Origin: Montifringilla adamsi
Taxonomy: Eukaryota > Chordata > Aves > Passeriformes > Passeridae
Length of the DNA stretch: 64,000 nt
Reading direction: 5' to 3'
Assembly (NCBI GenBank): GCA_017590115.1
Contig: JAGGNK010007115.1
Location: 2,443,934 to 2,507,933, forward strand
In this document: positions 22,995 through 34,190 of the stretch, piece by piece
How positions within the stretch are numbered: the first letter of the stretch is position 1
Layout of the letters: each line of letters starts with the position of its first letter
Notes under the pieces: generated by a model
What the model was told of the DNA's origin: nothing
The model's database searches: none
The model's input: only the letters and a program-made list of their open reading frames with translations
Program-made: the position numbers and the translations under genes

Positions 22995-23230
22995 CAGCAG
23001 TCACAGTGAATTACAAGGTATTAGAGCCCCGTGCTGCCGTGCCTCTGTGCAGCAGCAGTCACGGTGAAGGACATGCTATGATAGGACTAGAGTCTCCTCT
23101 GGAGAATCCAGTCAACGGCCTGGTGAAGGTATGAGAGGCCAGCCCTGTTCTATAGATCATGTAGAGACAGGCATGTGAAGGACACGCTATTACAGGACGA
23201 GGCTGTGGGGTTTGGGGAGGGGGCACGGCT
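22995..23230. repeat. Degenerate four-unit tandem repeat, about 57 bp
   Basis: The unit start GTGAA(GG) recurs at 23006, 23064, 23123 and 23175, spacing 58, 59 and 52 bp. CAGTCA-type words precede the first three starts. Units two and four share their first 27 bases with four mismatches (GTGAAGGACAYGCTAT...). It is old and diverged. No known family recognised. Confidence 0.65.
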
Positions 23231-23885
23231 GTGCCTCGCTGGATCACTGAGTGCCCACGCTCTGCGAGCCAGCAGCCGTGAACGTTTTTAATTATGCTTT
23301 CCTACTTTATCGAGCATCTCATTTTCATTTACACGCCAGCCATCTCCACCTGAGAACGTGGCCACTGCTGCTCCTTTCCAGCACTGCTCCCATATTCCCT
23401 CACGCATCAGCTGGAGGGACCCGGCGGAGCTGGAGATCCATCCTCAGCACAGGGGACCCATTTGGTGACAGACCTGCCCTGCAGCCCCCCTACGCTCCCC
23501 ACACGATGCCAAGGACCATAAGGGAGCTGGGCAGAGCCTCCCTGATGCTCGGTGTCCCTCCCTGTCGGAGCAGCCAATTTTAGTGGCTGCCATAAATGCA
23601 GCAGGAGCAGTGTCCTCTGGTGAGGCATCGAGCGGTGACTAAGAGCGGAGATGACAATAAAGCACAGGAAGCAAGGTCTGACTGCAAAGCAGCAAACCAA
23701 CCCCCCCGAATCCTGCTCAGAGGCACTGGCTGATGATGCCCCCCCAAATCAGAGCCTGAGCCCAGTGAAGGAGGGCTGGGCTCTCTGGGTCTCAGGTTGA
23801 GCCCAGGCACAGGCTCGATTTGGGTGGAAATCCCATAAACAGGAGGGGAGAAAGGCTTCCCCCATCAGGACACCGGGATGGAGTT
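23231..23885. other. Spacer with AT-rich patch
   Basis: CGTTTTTAATTATGCTTTCC and CATTTTCATTTACACG words at 23282-23335 form a small candidate regulatory patch. The remainder is featureless. Confidence 0.35.
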
Positions 23886-24720
23886 CAAGCCTCTTAGCAA
23901 AGCACACAGGGAGACTTGTGTACAGCTCCTACAGATAAATCTACCCCCTGAAAGCGTTCTCAGTGGTAAATGCGGTAGAGACTGTGCAGGACTTGACAGC
24001 TCGAGGTGTATTTATGGTGCTTTGGCACCGGGGATACAACCAGTTGGGATTTTTGCTCGGCTCTACCACTTGGGCATAGCACAGCCACAACAAACCCATT
24101 TGAATACCTCTTGTTTCAACCAAGGCAGAGATCCAGCCTATTCCCTGCGGAGCAAGCGCCAGACCTGGGGCCAAATTAATCTCCGATGGATCTCCATCAA
24201 CTTCATGGAGTTACAACTACAATTTGGCCCATGCCTGACACGTAAATCTGCTCATTTTTCTTCCAAATCGTCCAAATACTGCAGCATTTGTTAGCGCAGG
24301 AGAGGGGACGCATCCTCTGGGAGAGATCTCTTTGGATACCGCGCCAGCCCTTTCTTTTTTTTTATTTCCTTTGCTGCTTGGGATAAAAGGCAAGCGAGAC
24401 AGACCATGGTACGTGTCTGAGCTGTTTGGGAAAGAAATAGGAATTTCCTCCTGCCATTCCCAGTCTTTTGATAGGCAGGTGGGATGCGAGCAGGAATAAC
24501 TCAATCAAGACAGAGCAATTTTTAATTAATTTGTGGATCCCTTCACCGGCTGATTGCCTTGGAGACAAAAGGGAAGCCTCTCCTTTAACACTTGTGTGTG
24601 CCTGGTACTCTGAGCCTCCCCTTTTCACCGGCACATCTTTGGTCTTGAAAGCTGCACAAAAGGAAGAATTCCTTGATCTTTTGCCTCGGCTTTTGCTAAG
24701 ATGGAGACACACATGAGGGG
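23886..24720. promoter_or_regulatory. Long AT-richer candidate regulatory region
   Basis: About 800 bp of unique, moderately AT-rich DNA with GGTGTATTTATGGTGC, AAATTAATCTCC, TTTTTAATTAATTTGTGG and GGTACGTGTC words, unlike the C-rich spacer around it. No coding frame with splice sites was found. Likely one or more conserved noncoding elements. Confidence 0.35.
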
Positions 24721-25330
24721 GAGCTGGGTTGGGGGTTTTTTTGGGTTTCTTTTATATTTTGGGGGGATTATTAAAGCCCAAAATTCCCATAGAGAGAGGT
24801 GGGGAAGAGGAAAAAAAAAAAAAAAAAGAAGGAAAGGGGAATAAAAAACCCTCAAAGCTAAGAAAGGAGAGCGTTTTCCGTCAACACCTTCTGCCCAGCC
24901 CGCTCCATCCCCAAGGGGAGGGAGTTGAAAGGTTCAAGCTACATCAAGTGGTGAGTAATGCAGCGGGAGGCTCCTGCTCAGGGCTGGGCTCTCGCCCTCC
25001 GCCATCCTCCCTGCCCTGTGCCCAGCGCTGGCGGGGCAGAGCCCAGCTCTCACCCTCCCCTTCTCCCCCCACCAGCGACCGTGGGGATGCGGGAACTTCC
25101 AAGGCAGTGAGTGACACCACAATTATCGATTGCCGGCTGCAAAGGCTTGCTCTCGCCTCCCCCCCTCTTCTCACTTGTTTTCTTCTGTGCAGCAGTGCCA
25201 GCCTTCAGAGACTGCTGCTGTAAAAGGCTCGGATTGACGGGGTGTCAAGATATCCGCTGCCCCTGGCTTTTAACGTTCCCTTGCAGGGGGGAGAGGGAAG
25301 AGCCCCTGCACCGGTGAGGGGAGCTTGGAT
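24721..25330. other. Spacer with poly(A) and CpG-containing sequence
   Basis: A poly(A) tract at about 24810-24827. An acceptor-like string TTGTTTTCTTCTGTGCAG ends near 25193 on the plus strand. No coding frame supports an exon. Confidence 0.3.
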
Positions 25331-27169
25331 AGCTCCAAAAGAAAGGGAGGAATGAAAAGCCTCCCTCTCTCCTCCGTTCGAGGAGATGCTCTTGAACCAC
25401 AAGCAGCTTTTTCAGCCTCAGCTTGGCTGCGTGCGTCTCGGAAATCTCAAGATGCTGGGAAGGAGGAGAGGCGATGTGCCAGCCGGCCCCTGCCACTGCC
25501 GGCGTCCTGCCCAAAATCAAGGCACCCAAGAAACCCACCACGCTCCCCAGCAGGTCTCTGTGGGGTGGCACACGCACCTGACCACCCAGCAGGTTTAGCA
25601 GTGGCCATTTTAAAGGTGGGAAAGACAAGACACATCCAGGCCAGATAAGGTCACACAGAAGAGGCTGCAAAAGGACTGGGACACCCCAGCTTGGGCAAAT
25701 CCTCTGCTGTTCAACACTGATGGCACAAGGAGTGACAGATCAGAGGGTTTTCCTAGCAAAGACTGGCAAAGCAGGAACTCCAAGTGATGCCCAGATCCCC
25801 CACCAAAGGCTGCGATGTCAGCATGCCCAATGGCCCTGGGATGGTCCCTTGCCAACCCTGCCCCCAGCTCAGCTGGCCACCCACAGCCATCCCTGCCACA
25901 AAATGGGGACGGTCACCTGCCTGTGGAGGTGTTTGTTTGCAAAGCCTGGTGGCACCTTGGGACCATGGCTAAGTGTTACGTGCTGGAGCCAGAAGCCTGA
26001 AATTAAAGCTGGCTCCACGGCTGTCGGTGTCGACACCTGGTGATGGGAGGAGAGGGATCGATGATGGAGAGTCTGTCGCTCCTGATGCATCGCTGTCAGG
26101 GTCAATACACAATTCCCGGGGAGATCAGATGTCCAGGTTAACTGCTTTGCCTCCCTGCTAAGCCGATGGGCTGGCAGAGCCCCATGCTGCTCACACATCC
26201 TCCTCCCCAGCCACGCTCACCCCACAGCCACCAAATGCCACTGACAACAGCCCTGGGGCTTGTGGCTCTTGTTTTCATCCATGCAGAGCTCAAGTGTAGT
26301 TCAAATGAGTGCCCAAGGCTGGGAAAGAGACCCAGGGACAACAAGGACCTACCCTCCAGGAGCTGTTGGCTGCATCAAACCAGCCCACTGCCATGGGCAG
26401 CATCACCACGGGACCTCGTGGGGACACAGGGCTTGGGGACACAGGCCACCAACTCCTCTGGCCACCCAAGGGGGCTGGGAGGGGAAGTGGGGGGTGATGA
26501 GACCTCTGAAGGGGGGAGCCACATCTGCCAGTCTTCCTGTGCACCCCTGAATTCCTGAGCAACAGAAAAGGCAGGAAAGAGGGAAACTCGCCCAGCACAG
26601 GTCCTGCAGGCTCACTGCCTCTGTCCTGCTCCTCACCCTCGGTGGGCAGAGCATCCTCGTGGCTTTGGCACAACACCTGTCCCCTCCAGGTGACACCACA
26701 GACCCCCGTGGGACAGGAGAGCTGTGACAGCACGGCTGCACTGTGCCCTCTGCACCAAGCAAGCCTGTGGCACTCCATGGCACCCCGAAATCATTGCAGT
26801 GAGCACAGGCAGGAGGCAGAAGCCCTGCTGTGCTCCCATCCCCATGTGCCACGCTGGGCAGGATCCGTGCCAGGGGGTCCTGTGAGGACGAGAGCCACCC
26901 GCAGCCAGGCTGCAGCATCTCCCCCCCGACAGCTCCCGGGGGCTTTCAGCTGCTCATCTCCTCCTCCAGCACAGCACAACCTACCCGGGGTGACCCCCTG
27001 AGGAGGGGACCAGGGGGTCCTACCTGCTGTCAGCCCACGGAGCCAGCCTGGGGGGGGACACAGCATCACAGCGGGCGCAGCCAGACTTGCATCAGCCCCC
27101 CCAAAAAAATCCCAAGAAAACAGAGCGCGGCATGAATAACAAAAGCAGCGATCAGTAAAGACTCTCCCA
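25331..27169. other. Spacer with a G-quadruplex motif
   Basis: Unique GC-rich DNA. At about 26469-26495 four G-runs (GGGGG, GGG, GGGG, GGGGGG) with loops of 1-4 nt form a strong G-quadruplex motif on the plus strand. No gene recognised. Confidence 0.45.
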
Positions 27170-27400
27170 AGAGGCTGCAAGTTCTTCAATTAGAGCTCGC
27201 ATTATAGGAATGAGAAACTCCACGCCGTCTTCCGTAAGGATAACACTTTTTTCCCCCTCTCTTTTAAAGAATAAAGGGAGGGAGGGAGAGGAAGGGCTGC
27301 ATCTCTAATGCAACAGACAGGTCTGCTGAGATTCACTTTGGCTCTTATTTTGACTTTCATCTAAAAGAGCTGCCCTGGGAATCCATTAAGTCCAATTTAA
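27170..27400. promoter_or_regulatory. Candidate conserved noncoding element at edge of the 27-30 kb hub
   Basis: AT-rich unique sequence with TTCAATTAGAGCTCGCATTATAGG, CTTTTAAAGAATAAAGG, CCATTAAGTCCAATTTAAATCGG. It abuts the CpG-rich stretch to the right. Confidence 0.4.
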
Positions 27401-28060
27401 ATCGGCTCTCCGCCCTCCCGGCTTCTCCCCGCCTTCGCGGCCCCCCCAGCTCCCTTCTCCCCCCTCCTCGGAAGCAAACAAACACAAAAGCAAGGCCAGG
27501 CAGGGCAGGCAGCGAAGGGCAGCACCGGAGCGGTTCGGAGCCCTTCCCTGGGGGATTTACAGCCTTCCCCAGGGCAGTTGCTCCATCTTTATTTCCGCCC
27601 AAATAAACACAATCCGGCCACGTTTGGGTACCGCCTCGGTACCCCCCAACCTCGGCGGAGCTTTTGGGGGAGCCCGTGGGGGTTTGGGGACCTGCTTCTG
27701 CTCCCCGCACATCTCCCCCCTCCACACACAGTCATATTTCCCCCGGTTTTATTATTTTTGAGGAGAATTAGCTCCATTAACGCCGCAACCGGCAAAGTTG
27801 GACGGGATATAATCACATCCTTCAGGTTGGTTGGGGTTTTTTTGTTTTGGTTTGTTTTTTTTTTTTTTTCCCTTTTTTTTTTCCCCGGTTGAGCTTCCCC
27901 ACCCCGAGATCATTCCTCCGCCTTTGGGAATCGCCCCCCCTCGCAGCCGGGCGAGGGACGGACCCCTCGCCTTTCATCTCACCACACTCATTCAAGCCCT
28001 GCTTCTGTCGTATAAGCAGTTTTCCAGCTCTTCCCCCCCCCGCCCGCCCCGTTACACACC
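27400..28060. promoter_or_regulatory. CpG-rich, promoter-like stretch
   Basis: CpGs cluster at 27400-27690 and 27880-28050, with GC boxes (CCGCCCGCCCCG near 28040) and CCAAT-like words. A poly(T) tract at 27837-27882 interrupts it. GAGAATTAGCTCCATTAACGCCG lies at about 27762-27785. This is an inferred island; no transcript can be read from it directly. Confidence 0.4.
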
Positions 28061-28590
28061 CGCTCTGCATTGCATCCTATTCATATGTTTTCAATCATCG
28101 CCGTTTCGTTATTTAAAACAAAAGCACACGGTTCCCCACCCCCGGGCAGCACTCCGAGCCCCCTCACCGGGCTCCACGGCTATTCCCCGGTTTGTTTGTT
28201 TATTAATGTCAACGGAGGATTTGGAGGCAAAATTTGCCGTGGGAGAAAGGGAGCGGGGAGGTGAAAGTCCCATCAAGGGGCTTTCCAAAGGCGCAGCCAG
28301 ATGTGCAAACCCCACGATTCCTTGGGTTATCTGCTAGATCCATTTTTTCCTGCCCTGCCAGCCACCGAATAAAAGAAAGAAAATCCATCAAGTCAGCGTT
28401 CTCACGTGCAGACAACGGCAAGGAGAGCCAGGCGCCCGCCCGCGGCACCGCCGCAACTTTTGGAAGTATAAAACCATGCACATCCATAACTCCTCAATTA
28501 AATAAGCCTCCCCGGGAAGACTTTTCCCTCTGCAGAGGCTTTCGCAGCCCCGTGCCCATTATTATTTTAACTTTGCAAAAGTAGGGACTC
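28061..28590 (+). promoter_or_regulatory. Candidate TATA-containing core promoter
   Basis: TATAAAA at 28467-28473 sits about 15 bp after GC-rich sequence (GCCCGCCCGCGGCACCGCCGC), as in a core promoter firing near 28500 on the plus strand. Around it are AT-rich unique words: TATTCATATGTTTTC, GTTATTTAAAACAAAAGC, GTTTATTAATGTCAACGG, CTCAATTAAATAAGCC, TTATTATTTTAACTTTGC. It could equally be an enhancer with a fortuitous TATA word. Confidence 0.35.
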
Positions 28591-28739
28591 AGGACAAGCA
28601 AAACGAAATCCACCCCCTTCCACACACAAACATTTCCAAGTCTCAGCTGTATCTTTGTTCAGACACCCATCAATCGGCAAGTCAGGAGGGGTTTTGGACC
28701 GGTTGCAAATTTCTTTATTACTTCCAGAAAATCAAAACA

Positions 28740-29060
28740 ACCCCCCCACACACGCCCCCCGGCTCCTCCGTTGCTGCTGCAAATAGGACACACACACAAC
28801 ACACACACAACACACATAACACACACGTATAATCCCCCCTCCCTCCCCAAACTCCGCGATGCCGGCGCCGTGCATCCATTCAATCGCAGCAGCACACGAG
28901 TTGCACAAGAGAAAAATAAATCCGGAAAAAGCTCTGTCCGCACACCCTCACCCGCCCCCCCTCCTCACGCCCTCCCTTCCAATTCTGCTGCGGCTTCAAG
29001 GAAAAAAAAAAAAAAAAAAAAAAGGAAAAAAAAGGAAAAAAAAAGCACAAAGATGTAGCT
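28740..29060. repeat. (CA)n-type microsatellite and poly(A) tracts
   Basis: CACACACAA-type repeat at 28788-28830 and long A tracts with G interruptions at 28999-29045. Confidence 0.9.
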
Positions 29061-29071
29061 TGCAACAATAC

Positions 29072-29260
29072 CTGCGATGGTCCTCGCTCTCTCCTCTCTC
29101 TCCTGCTGGCTCGCTCTCCTCCTCTTCCAGAGCACAGTAGCCAGATTAGATCCTTAGAAAAAAAAATGTGAGAAATAGCACAATTCTCCCTTTTTTTTTT
29201 TTTTTTTTTTTTTGCTTCCCTTCTCAGCAGCCCTTCTGAGCTCCTTCACTAACCATTATT
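29072..29260 (-). other. Possible noncoding first exon, minus strand
   Basis: On the minus strand ACCATCGCAG|GTATTG at 29072/29071 is a good 5' splice site. A TATATCC word lies about 30 bp upstream of 29250 on that strand. The intervening sequence includes a poly(A) run and no sustained frame, so any exon would be untranslated. Inference from splice and TATA words only. Confidence 0.2.
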
Positions 29261-29641
29261 CATAGACCACTAGGGGATATAAGGTAATTAGAAACGGCCC
29301 TATAGCATCCAGCCTGAAAATGTAATGCCAGCGGTAGGAGTGGTGGAGGGCTCTGGCTGCGGGCGGCTCCGGCAGAAAGTGCTCGCTGGAGCTGGGGACC
29401 GAGGTGAGAAGTGGGGTGGAGGAGAGGGCGAGCGGCAGCGGCTGCTGGCAGCTCTCCCGACAGAGACCAGGGTGGCCAGGGACACCGAGCGGCACCGGTT
29501 TGGGTTGGGTTTGTGGTGGTTCTTTTTTTTTTTTTTAAATTTTTTTTTTTTTTTTTTTTTCAATCAGCAGAGGCAGCACACAGAGCGCAAAAATGCCATC
29601 ATGCAGGGTCAACAGAAAGCTGCAGACATTTTTTTCTCTCT

Positions 29642-29690
<49 letters not shown>

Positions 29691-29775
29691 TAGGCTTAAT
29701 CCTCTGGAGCGGGGGAGAGGGAAAAGGAGGAGGCTGCTGCCTTCTTTATAGTTTTGATTTTTTTTTTTTTCTTTC
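29180..29775. repeat. Cluster of long poly(T) tracts
   Basis: T runs occur at about 29191-29213, 29523-29536, 29540-29560, 29645-29689 (45 consecutive T) and 29758-29771. None carries a recognisable retrogene or SINE. Tracts this long are also prone to sequencing and assembly error. Confidence 0.95.
29265..29405 (+). other. Possible noncoding exon with TATA box and CTCF-like core, plus strand
   Basis: CCACTAGGGG at 29267-29276 matches most of the CTCF core and abuts GATATAAGG (TATA-like, 29276-29284). About 120 bp downstream GACCGAG|GTGAGAAG at 29403/29404 is a consensus plus-strand donor. With the minus-strand donor at 29071 this would make a divergent promoter. No coding frame; unverified. 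Confidence 0.25.
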
Positions 29776-30200
29776 CTCTTCCAACCTCGTAGGATCAGAT
29801 TAACCCCCCCTCCTCTCCCCTCCCCGCACACACACACACACTCTCTCCATCCCAGCCATCCCAACCCTCCGCCAGCACTGCACCGGGGAGATGCCGGAGT
29901 CGGCGCAGGGTGGGATGCGGGTCTGGCCGCCGCGATGAGCTGGGTGGGATGAGCTAGGTGGGCTCGGCGGGGAAGCAGAGCAGGAGGGAGGCAGCGAGGG
30001 GGGGAAAGGGGGGAGGTGGAGGCAAATGAACAAATCACACCTGCAGCTTTCTGCGTGCCGGAGCCAGCTGCAGCCCAGGCAGCGACCGGCAGGAAAAATC
30101 CAGGCGTGCGGGCTCCCAGCACCGTCATCTGCGGGGATTTAGGTGCACGGTGAGCCGGTGGCAACTCATCGCTGGGAGCGATTGATTTTGGGGAGGTTTA
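29776..30200. other. GC-rich sequence with short CA repeat and CpGs
   Basis: (CA)n at about 29826-29842. CpGs cluster at 29880-29970. Otherwise unique; this is the right shoulder of the promoter-like hub. Confidence 0.4.
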
Positions 30201-30381
30201 TTATTAGCAGCAGGGGGGAAAGGGAGGTGCTAACAAAGAGCAAACCCTTCCACACATACACACACCGATTTTTTTTTTTTTTTCCAAGGGGTAAATAAAA
30301 CCCGTCGCAGAGGCGAGGAGGGGGAGCCGGTCCCCTCGCCAAGGGACGCAGAGCTGTGGTGGCCCTGGCACACCGGGCCAC

Positions 30382-30403
30382 CCGTGCCGTGCCGTGCCGT
30401 GCC
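30382..30403. repeat. (CCGTG)n pentanucleotide repeat
   Basis: Four perfect copies of CCGTG in CpG-rich sequence. Confidence 0.9.
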
Positions 30404-30464
30404 CCGGCTGCTGCCCGAAGGGCGCAAACGCCCAGCCCTGCCTCCTCCCACGACTCCGCTCCGA

Positions 30465-30660
30465 GCCTCTCGTTAATTGAACTAAAGCTGTTCACCTTGA
30501 TAACGCAGCACGGCAGCAAGTTTCCGAGCCGTACGCGGGGGGCTGGAGAGCTATTTGATCCACTTCCAAGGCGCTGCCTTTCAATTCAACCCCTTGCTCT
30601 TGAAGGATGGATAACCAGGCCCTCTCTTTTCCCTGTTAATTACTCGAGATAGCAGCCATC
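30465..30660. promoter_or_regulatory. Candidate conserved noncoding element
   Basis: Unique AT-richer block with CTCGTTAATTGAACTAAAGC, CTTGATAACGC, CTATTTGATCCAC, TTTCAATTCAACC and GTTAATTACTCGAGATAGC. Several homeodomain cores and isolated CpGs. Confidence 0.4.
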
Positions 30661-30735
30661 AAGCTGCAAACCAGACCAAACCTCACAAGGGGACACAGCA
30701 CCTGCAAAAGCAGACTGCTTCTTCTCATCTCCCCT

Positions 30736-30791
30736 GTCTTCTTCCTCCTCATCCTCATCCTCATCCCCATCCCCATGCCCATCCCCATGGC
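30736..30791. repeat. (CATCCT/CATCCC)n hexanucleotide repeat
   Basis: About eight copies of CATCC(T/C), with one ATGCCC variant. Confidence 0.9.
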
Positions 30792-31729
30792 AGACCCAGT
30801 CTGGCTGTTTGTAGGTAATACACCACAATATCCTCCCAGCCACCTCCAGCTTCACACATGGCTCTCTGCAGGATGGTAAATCAAGCTGGGACCTCATGGC
30901 TCTCCAGGGACTTGGTGTTATTCCCTGTAATCACCAATCTGCCCTGCCCTTCACACTCAAGAGCCTGGCACTGTTTGGCATCACAAGCCGTGACTGCCAC
31001 CCTAGTAAAGCCAAGGTGGGATGGACCCAAAGGACATCACCCCCAGCTTCTCCTTTGGGATTGACAGAAGACTAAAGGATTTGTTATTTTTACACTACAA
31101 TCCAATAAATTCAACAATCTGGTCTGTCCGTGTTATTTCTCAGCTCTGGTATGTTTGAAATCCCCACCTCCAGGAGTCCTGTGATTTCAGGAAGATCTCA
31201 GCCCTGCTCTCCTCCAGCCCTGACCTCACTGTGGTGGGGAGAAAGGTTGAAACCACAAGCCCCAGAGAGCCCCATATGCAAATTAAATCACCACCAAACA
31301 CTTTGGTTATTAAACACTGTTCTTTTTCTGGAACCTTTAAAGTTCTGCACCTACGATTTACGGGTTCAAAAAGGCTGATTTCATGACTTCTCAGCATTTC
31401 TGAGGTGTCAACACCCACGTCACCTCTGTTTGCATGACACGGTCATGTCTATCTAAGCCCAGCCACTGCCTGGGTGGGAGACCACCACCTATAACACCAA
31501 TTAACTTTACTCATTAAAACCTCCAAGCTCACAGAGGATGCTGCTGCTCAGTTATGCAGATGGAAAAGTTTCCACCCCCTTGATAAAATCCAGATCCACA
31601 GCATCCTGGAGCAGATCTCACCCTCAGCTACCACAAAACAGCACGACCAGCATCAAAAAGCCTCTTCCCATCTTCCCTGGCATGTGAGCAGGGCTCACCT
31701 TGCTGACAAAGTTGGAGGCTTCCCTGGAC
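30792..31729. other. Spacer, no strong features
   Basis: Unique sequence. AT-rich patches at 31080-31125 and 31255-31385 could be regulatory but are weak. Confidence 0.35.
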
Positions 31730-31860
31730 ATAACCTCCCACCTCTTTGCTCTGGAGAGGCTAAAAAATAATGACTCATAGCAATGTTATTTCTGGAGCTG
31801 CTAAAACAAAGGCTCCCTCGGTGTCTCACTGCTTTGACCTAAATGATAAGGCATCCTGAG
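31730..31860. promoter_or_regulatory. Short block with AP-1 site
   Basis: GGCTAAAAAATAATGACTCATAGC contains a perfect TGACTCA AP-1 heptamer at about 31775, next to AATGTTATTTC. Motif evidence only. Confidence 0.3.
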
Positions 31861-32900
31861 AAAACTGAGCTTTTCCCACCAGCCTCCTCATGCAGCCCTG
31901 ACATGAGTGGCCAACCCAGGGTCCAAGGACTTCCCCAGTGCCTACCTGGGATGCTCTAAGCTGGCTCTTTTTCATTCATCTTTCTTTCATCCCTCTTCCT
32001 GGCAGATTTTCCCCCAGCCCCACTCCCAACCATCCCAGTGATGGTTTTTGTCCCCTGGCCCGGGTACCACACACCTCACACGTGTGGTGGCTCCTCACAG
32101 GCAGGAGCAGCAGCCCTGCCCCAGCTCTCATCAAGCTCCGTGCACCGGCTCTGAGCGGATCCGATGGATTTTCATTTCCTAACTTTGCCCTTCGGGCTAT
32201 TTCTAACGAGCTTCCTCACGCTTAAAAAAAAAAAATAAAATCCTTCATCTTGCACCACGGTGTCAGAACAGCAACACTCGGGATGACTGTGCCTGCGAGG
32301 AGGCTGGAAATTAATTATATCACAGTGGCTTTAGGTAGGGATCCATCCACTGACCTCCTTGTCCAGCTCCCGTCTGGGACCCAGGGAACAGCCAGAAATC
32401 CCCTCCCAGAGCAAACAGGCTTTTTTTGGCCTTGAAAAATGTGTTTTTGTGGTGTGATGTTTGGTCTGTGCAGCACAGCCTTGGGTGTGGAGCCACCACT
32501 GTCCTCCCGTGACCCCGCGCCCTCCCCGTACCCCAGCCCTGAGCCCCCTTGTGTAGCCTCTTCCTGCATCACGGGTCCATCCACCCTCCTGGACTCATCC
32601 CTCACACTGAGAGGGAGGAATCAGTCCTGGGTGCCTTAATTTCCACTAATCAGCTGTTTTAATGAGTTTCTCAGCGCCCAGCAGATCCCACTTCCCACAC
32701 CACCCCCTCCGGGGCCGGCCCCGCTCCTGAGCCGTGCCGAGGCCCCTGACATCTCCAAGCCTTTCCTTGGTGGGAGAGCAGCGATTATTTCTCTCAAAAG
32801 GTCTCTTATAATGGAAACCATCTCTGCATCCCTCCTTGGTCTCCTCCTGCCGTGACCCAGGCTCCATCGAGAGGAGCTCTGCTCCAAGGCAGCGCCGTGT
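31861..32900. other. Spacer with small AT-rich patches
   Basis: Patches at 32160-32245 (CTATTTCTAACGAGC followed by an A-rich run) and 32300-32330 (AAATTAATTATATCAC) may be regulatory. The rest is GC-rich and featureless. Confidence 0.35.
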
Positions 32901-32904
32901 TTCC

Positions 32905-33440
32905 ATGGAAAGAGTGAATAGCAGAGTCTTCCCAGTGGTTTATTAGAATTCCTTTTACTTCGATGGAGAGTTTTAGAGCAAAGTAGAAAGGCTTTAATGT
33001 GGGGCTAATGGAGCCCCTGGGAAGTCCAGGAAGGAAATCTCCCCTGGAGGAGGCGTGAGGAGAGGGAGGGCAACTTTCAAGACGAATTCCTGGACAGGTT
33101 GAAATTTTTTTGCAGGAGCCATCTCAGGCAGCGAGAAATGGAAATGAATGTTTGTTTTATTTTTAACAGATGTTACAAAAGACCTGCCAGTAATTCAGTG
33201 AACGATGCAAAACCTAGATCCCACTCACTTTTCCCGGCATGTCTTCCATCCCCTCCCTCTCCTGCTTGGTACAAATGCTTATTTGCATTTAGCATATCAT
33301 ATTTAAAAAAAAAAATATTAAGCAATAAAATAACAATTGTACACCACTTCATTTCCTCCCTCCCTAAGGTTTTGGTTTCAGGTTAAATCCTTGGTTGGAG
33401 CAGCTATTAATTGTTTTTAATAAATTTTTCTGTCTCTTCA
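32905..33440. promoter_or_regulatory. AT-rich candidate regulatory region
   Basis: Unique AT-rich DNA with GGTTTATTAGAATTCC, GGCTTTAATGTGGGGCTAATGG, GTTTTATTTTTAACAG, TATTAAGCAATAAAATAACAATTG, CTATTAATTGTTTTTAATAAA. Several SOX- and homeodomain-like words. No coding frame. Confidence 0.4.
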
Positions 33441-33880
33441 GATTTCCCAAACCTATATTCTACTCATCCACTTTGGGGGGTGCCCTCTTGCCCAGGCCCC
33501 CATCCCTCTCTCTCCCTGCTGCTCCCGCAGGGAACAGCTCTTGACTCTGCAAAGTGTTTGGAGCCCCAGTGTGAAACACAGACTGCTGCCTCTTCTTTGG
33601 GAAGAAATACAGGGATTTGCAGTTAAAAGATGGGGAGATGGAAAGGGGAGGAGGTACAACGAGAGGGTCCTAAAACCATCCAGCCAGGGGCTGGAAAAGC
33701 AGTAAGAGTGTGACTCTCCAAAAAACACAGTGCAGAAAGTGATCCATGAACACACACCATAGCACAGGGAATTCCAAAGCTGATCTGGAAGCCACCATGA
33801 TGCCAGAGGGGTATTTGGGATGAGATACAGAATTTATGAGTGACACACATGAAACCCAGACCTGGGAGGCCAGCGACAGT
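33441..33880. other. Spacer, no features seen
   Basis: Unique sequence up to the CR1 edge. Confidence 0.4.
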
Positions 33881-34190
33881 CATGGAATCCCAGAATGGTT
33901 CGGGTTGGAAGGGACTTTAAAGCCCATCTTGTTCCAACCCCCTGCCATGGGCAGGGACACCTTCCACTATCCCAGGTTGCTCCAAGCCCCTTCTAACCTG
34001 GCCTGGAACACTTCCAGGGATGGGGCAATTACAGTTTCTCTGTGCCAGTGGCTTACCACCCTCACAGGGAAGAATTTCTTCCTAATATCCAATCTATCCC
34101 TGCCCACTGTTGATGTGAAGCCATTCCCCCTTGTCCTGTCACTCCATGCCCTTGGAAAGAGTCCCTCTCCAGCTTTTGTAGTCCTGGCCA
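33881..34190 (-). mobile_element. CR1 LINE 3' fragment, antisense
   Basis: Reverse complement of the avian CR1 3' end. In plus-strand order: AGAATGGTTCGGGTTGGAAG, CCAACCCCCTGCCATGGGCA, CACCTTCCACTATCCCAGG, GAACACTTCCAGGGATGGGG, CACCCTCACAGGGAAGAATT, AATATCCAATCTATCCCTGC, CATTCCCCCTTGTCCTGTCA. 5'-truncated and diverged. Its translated frames are not host genes. Confidence 0.97.
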
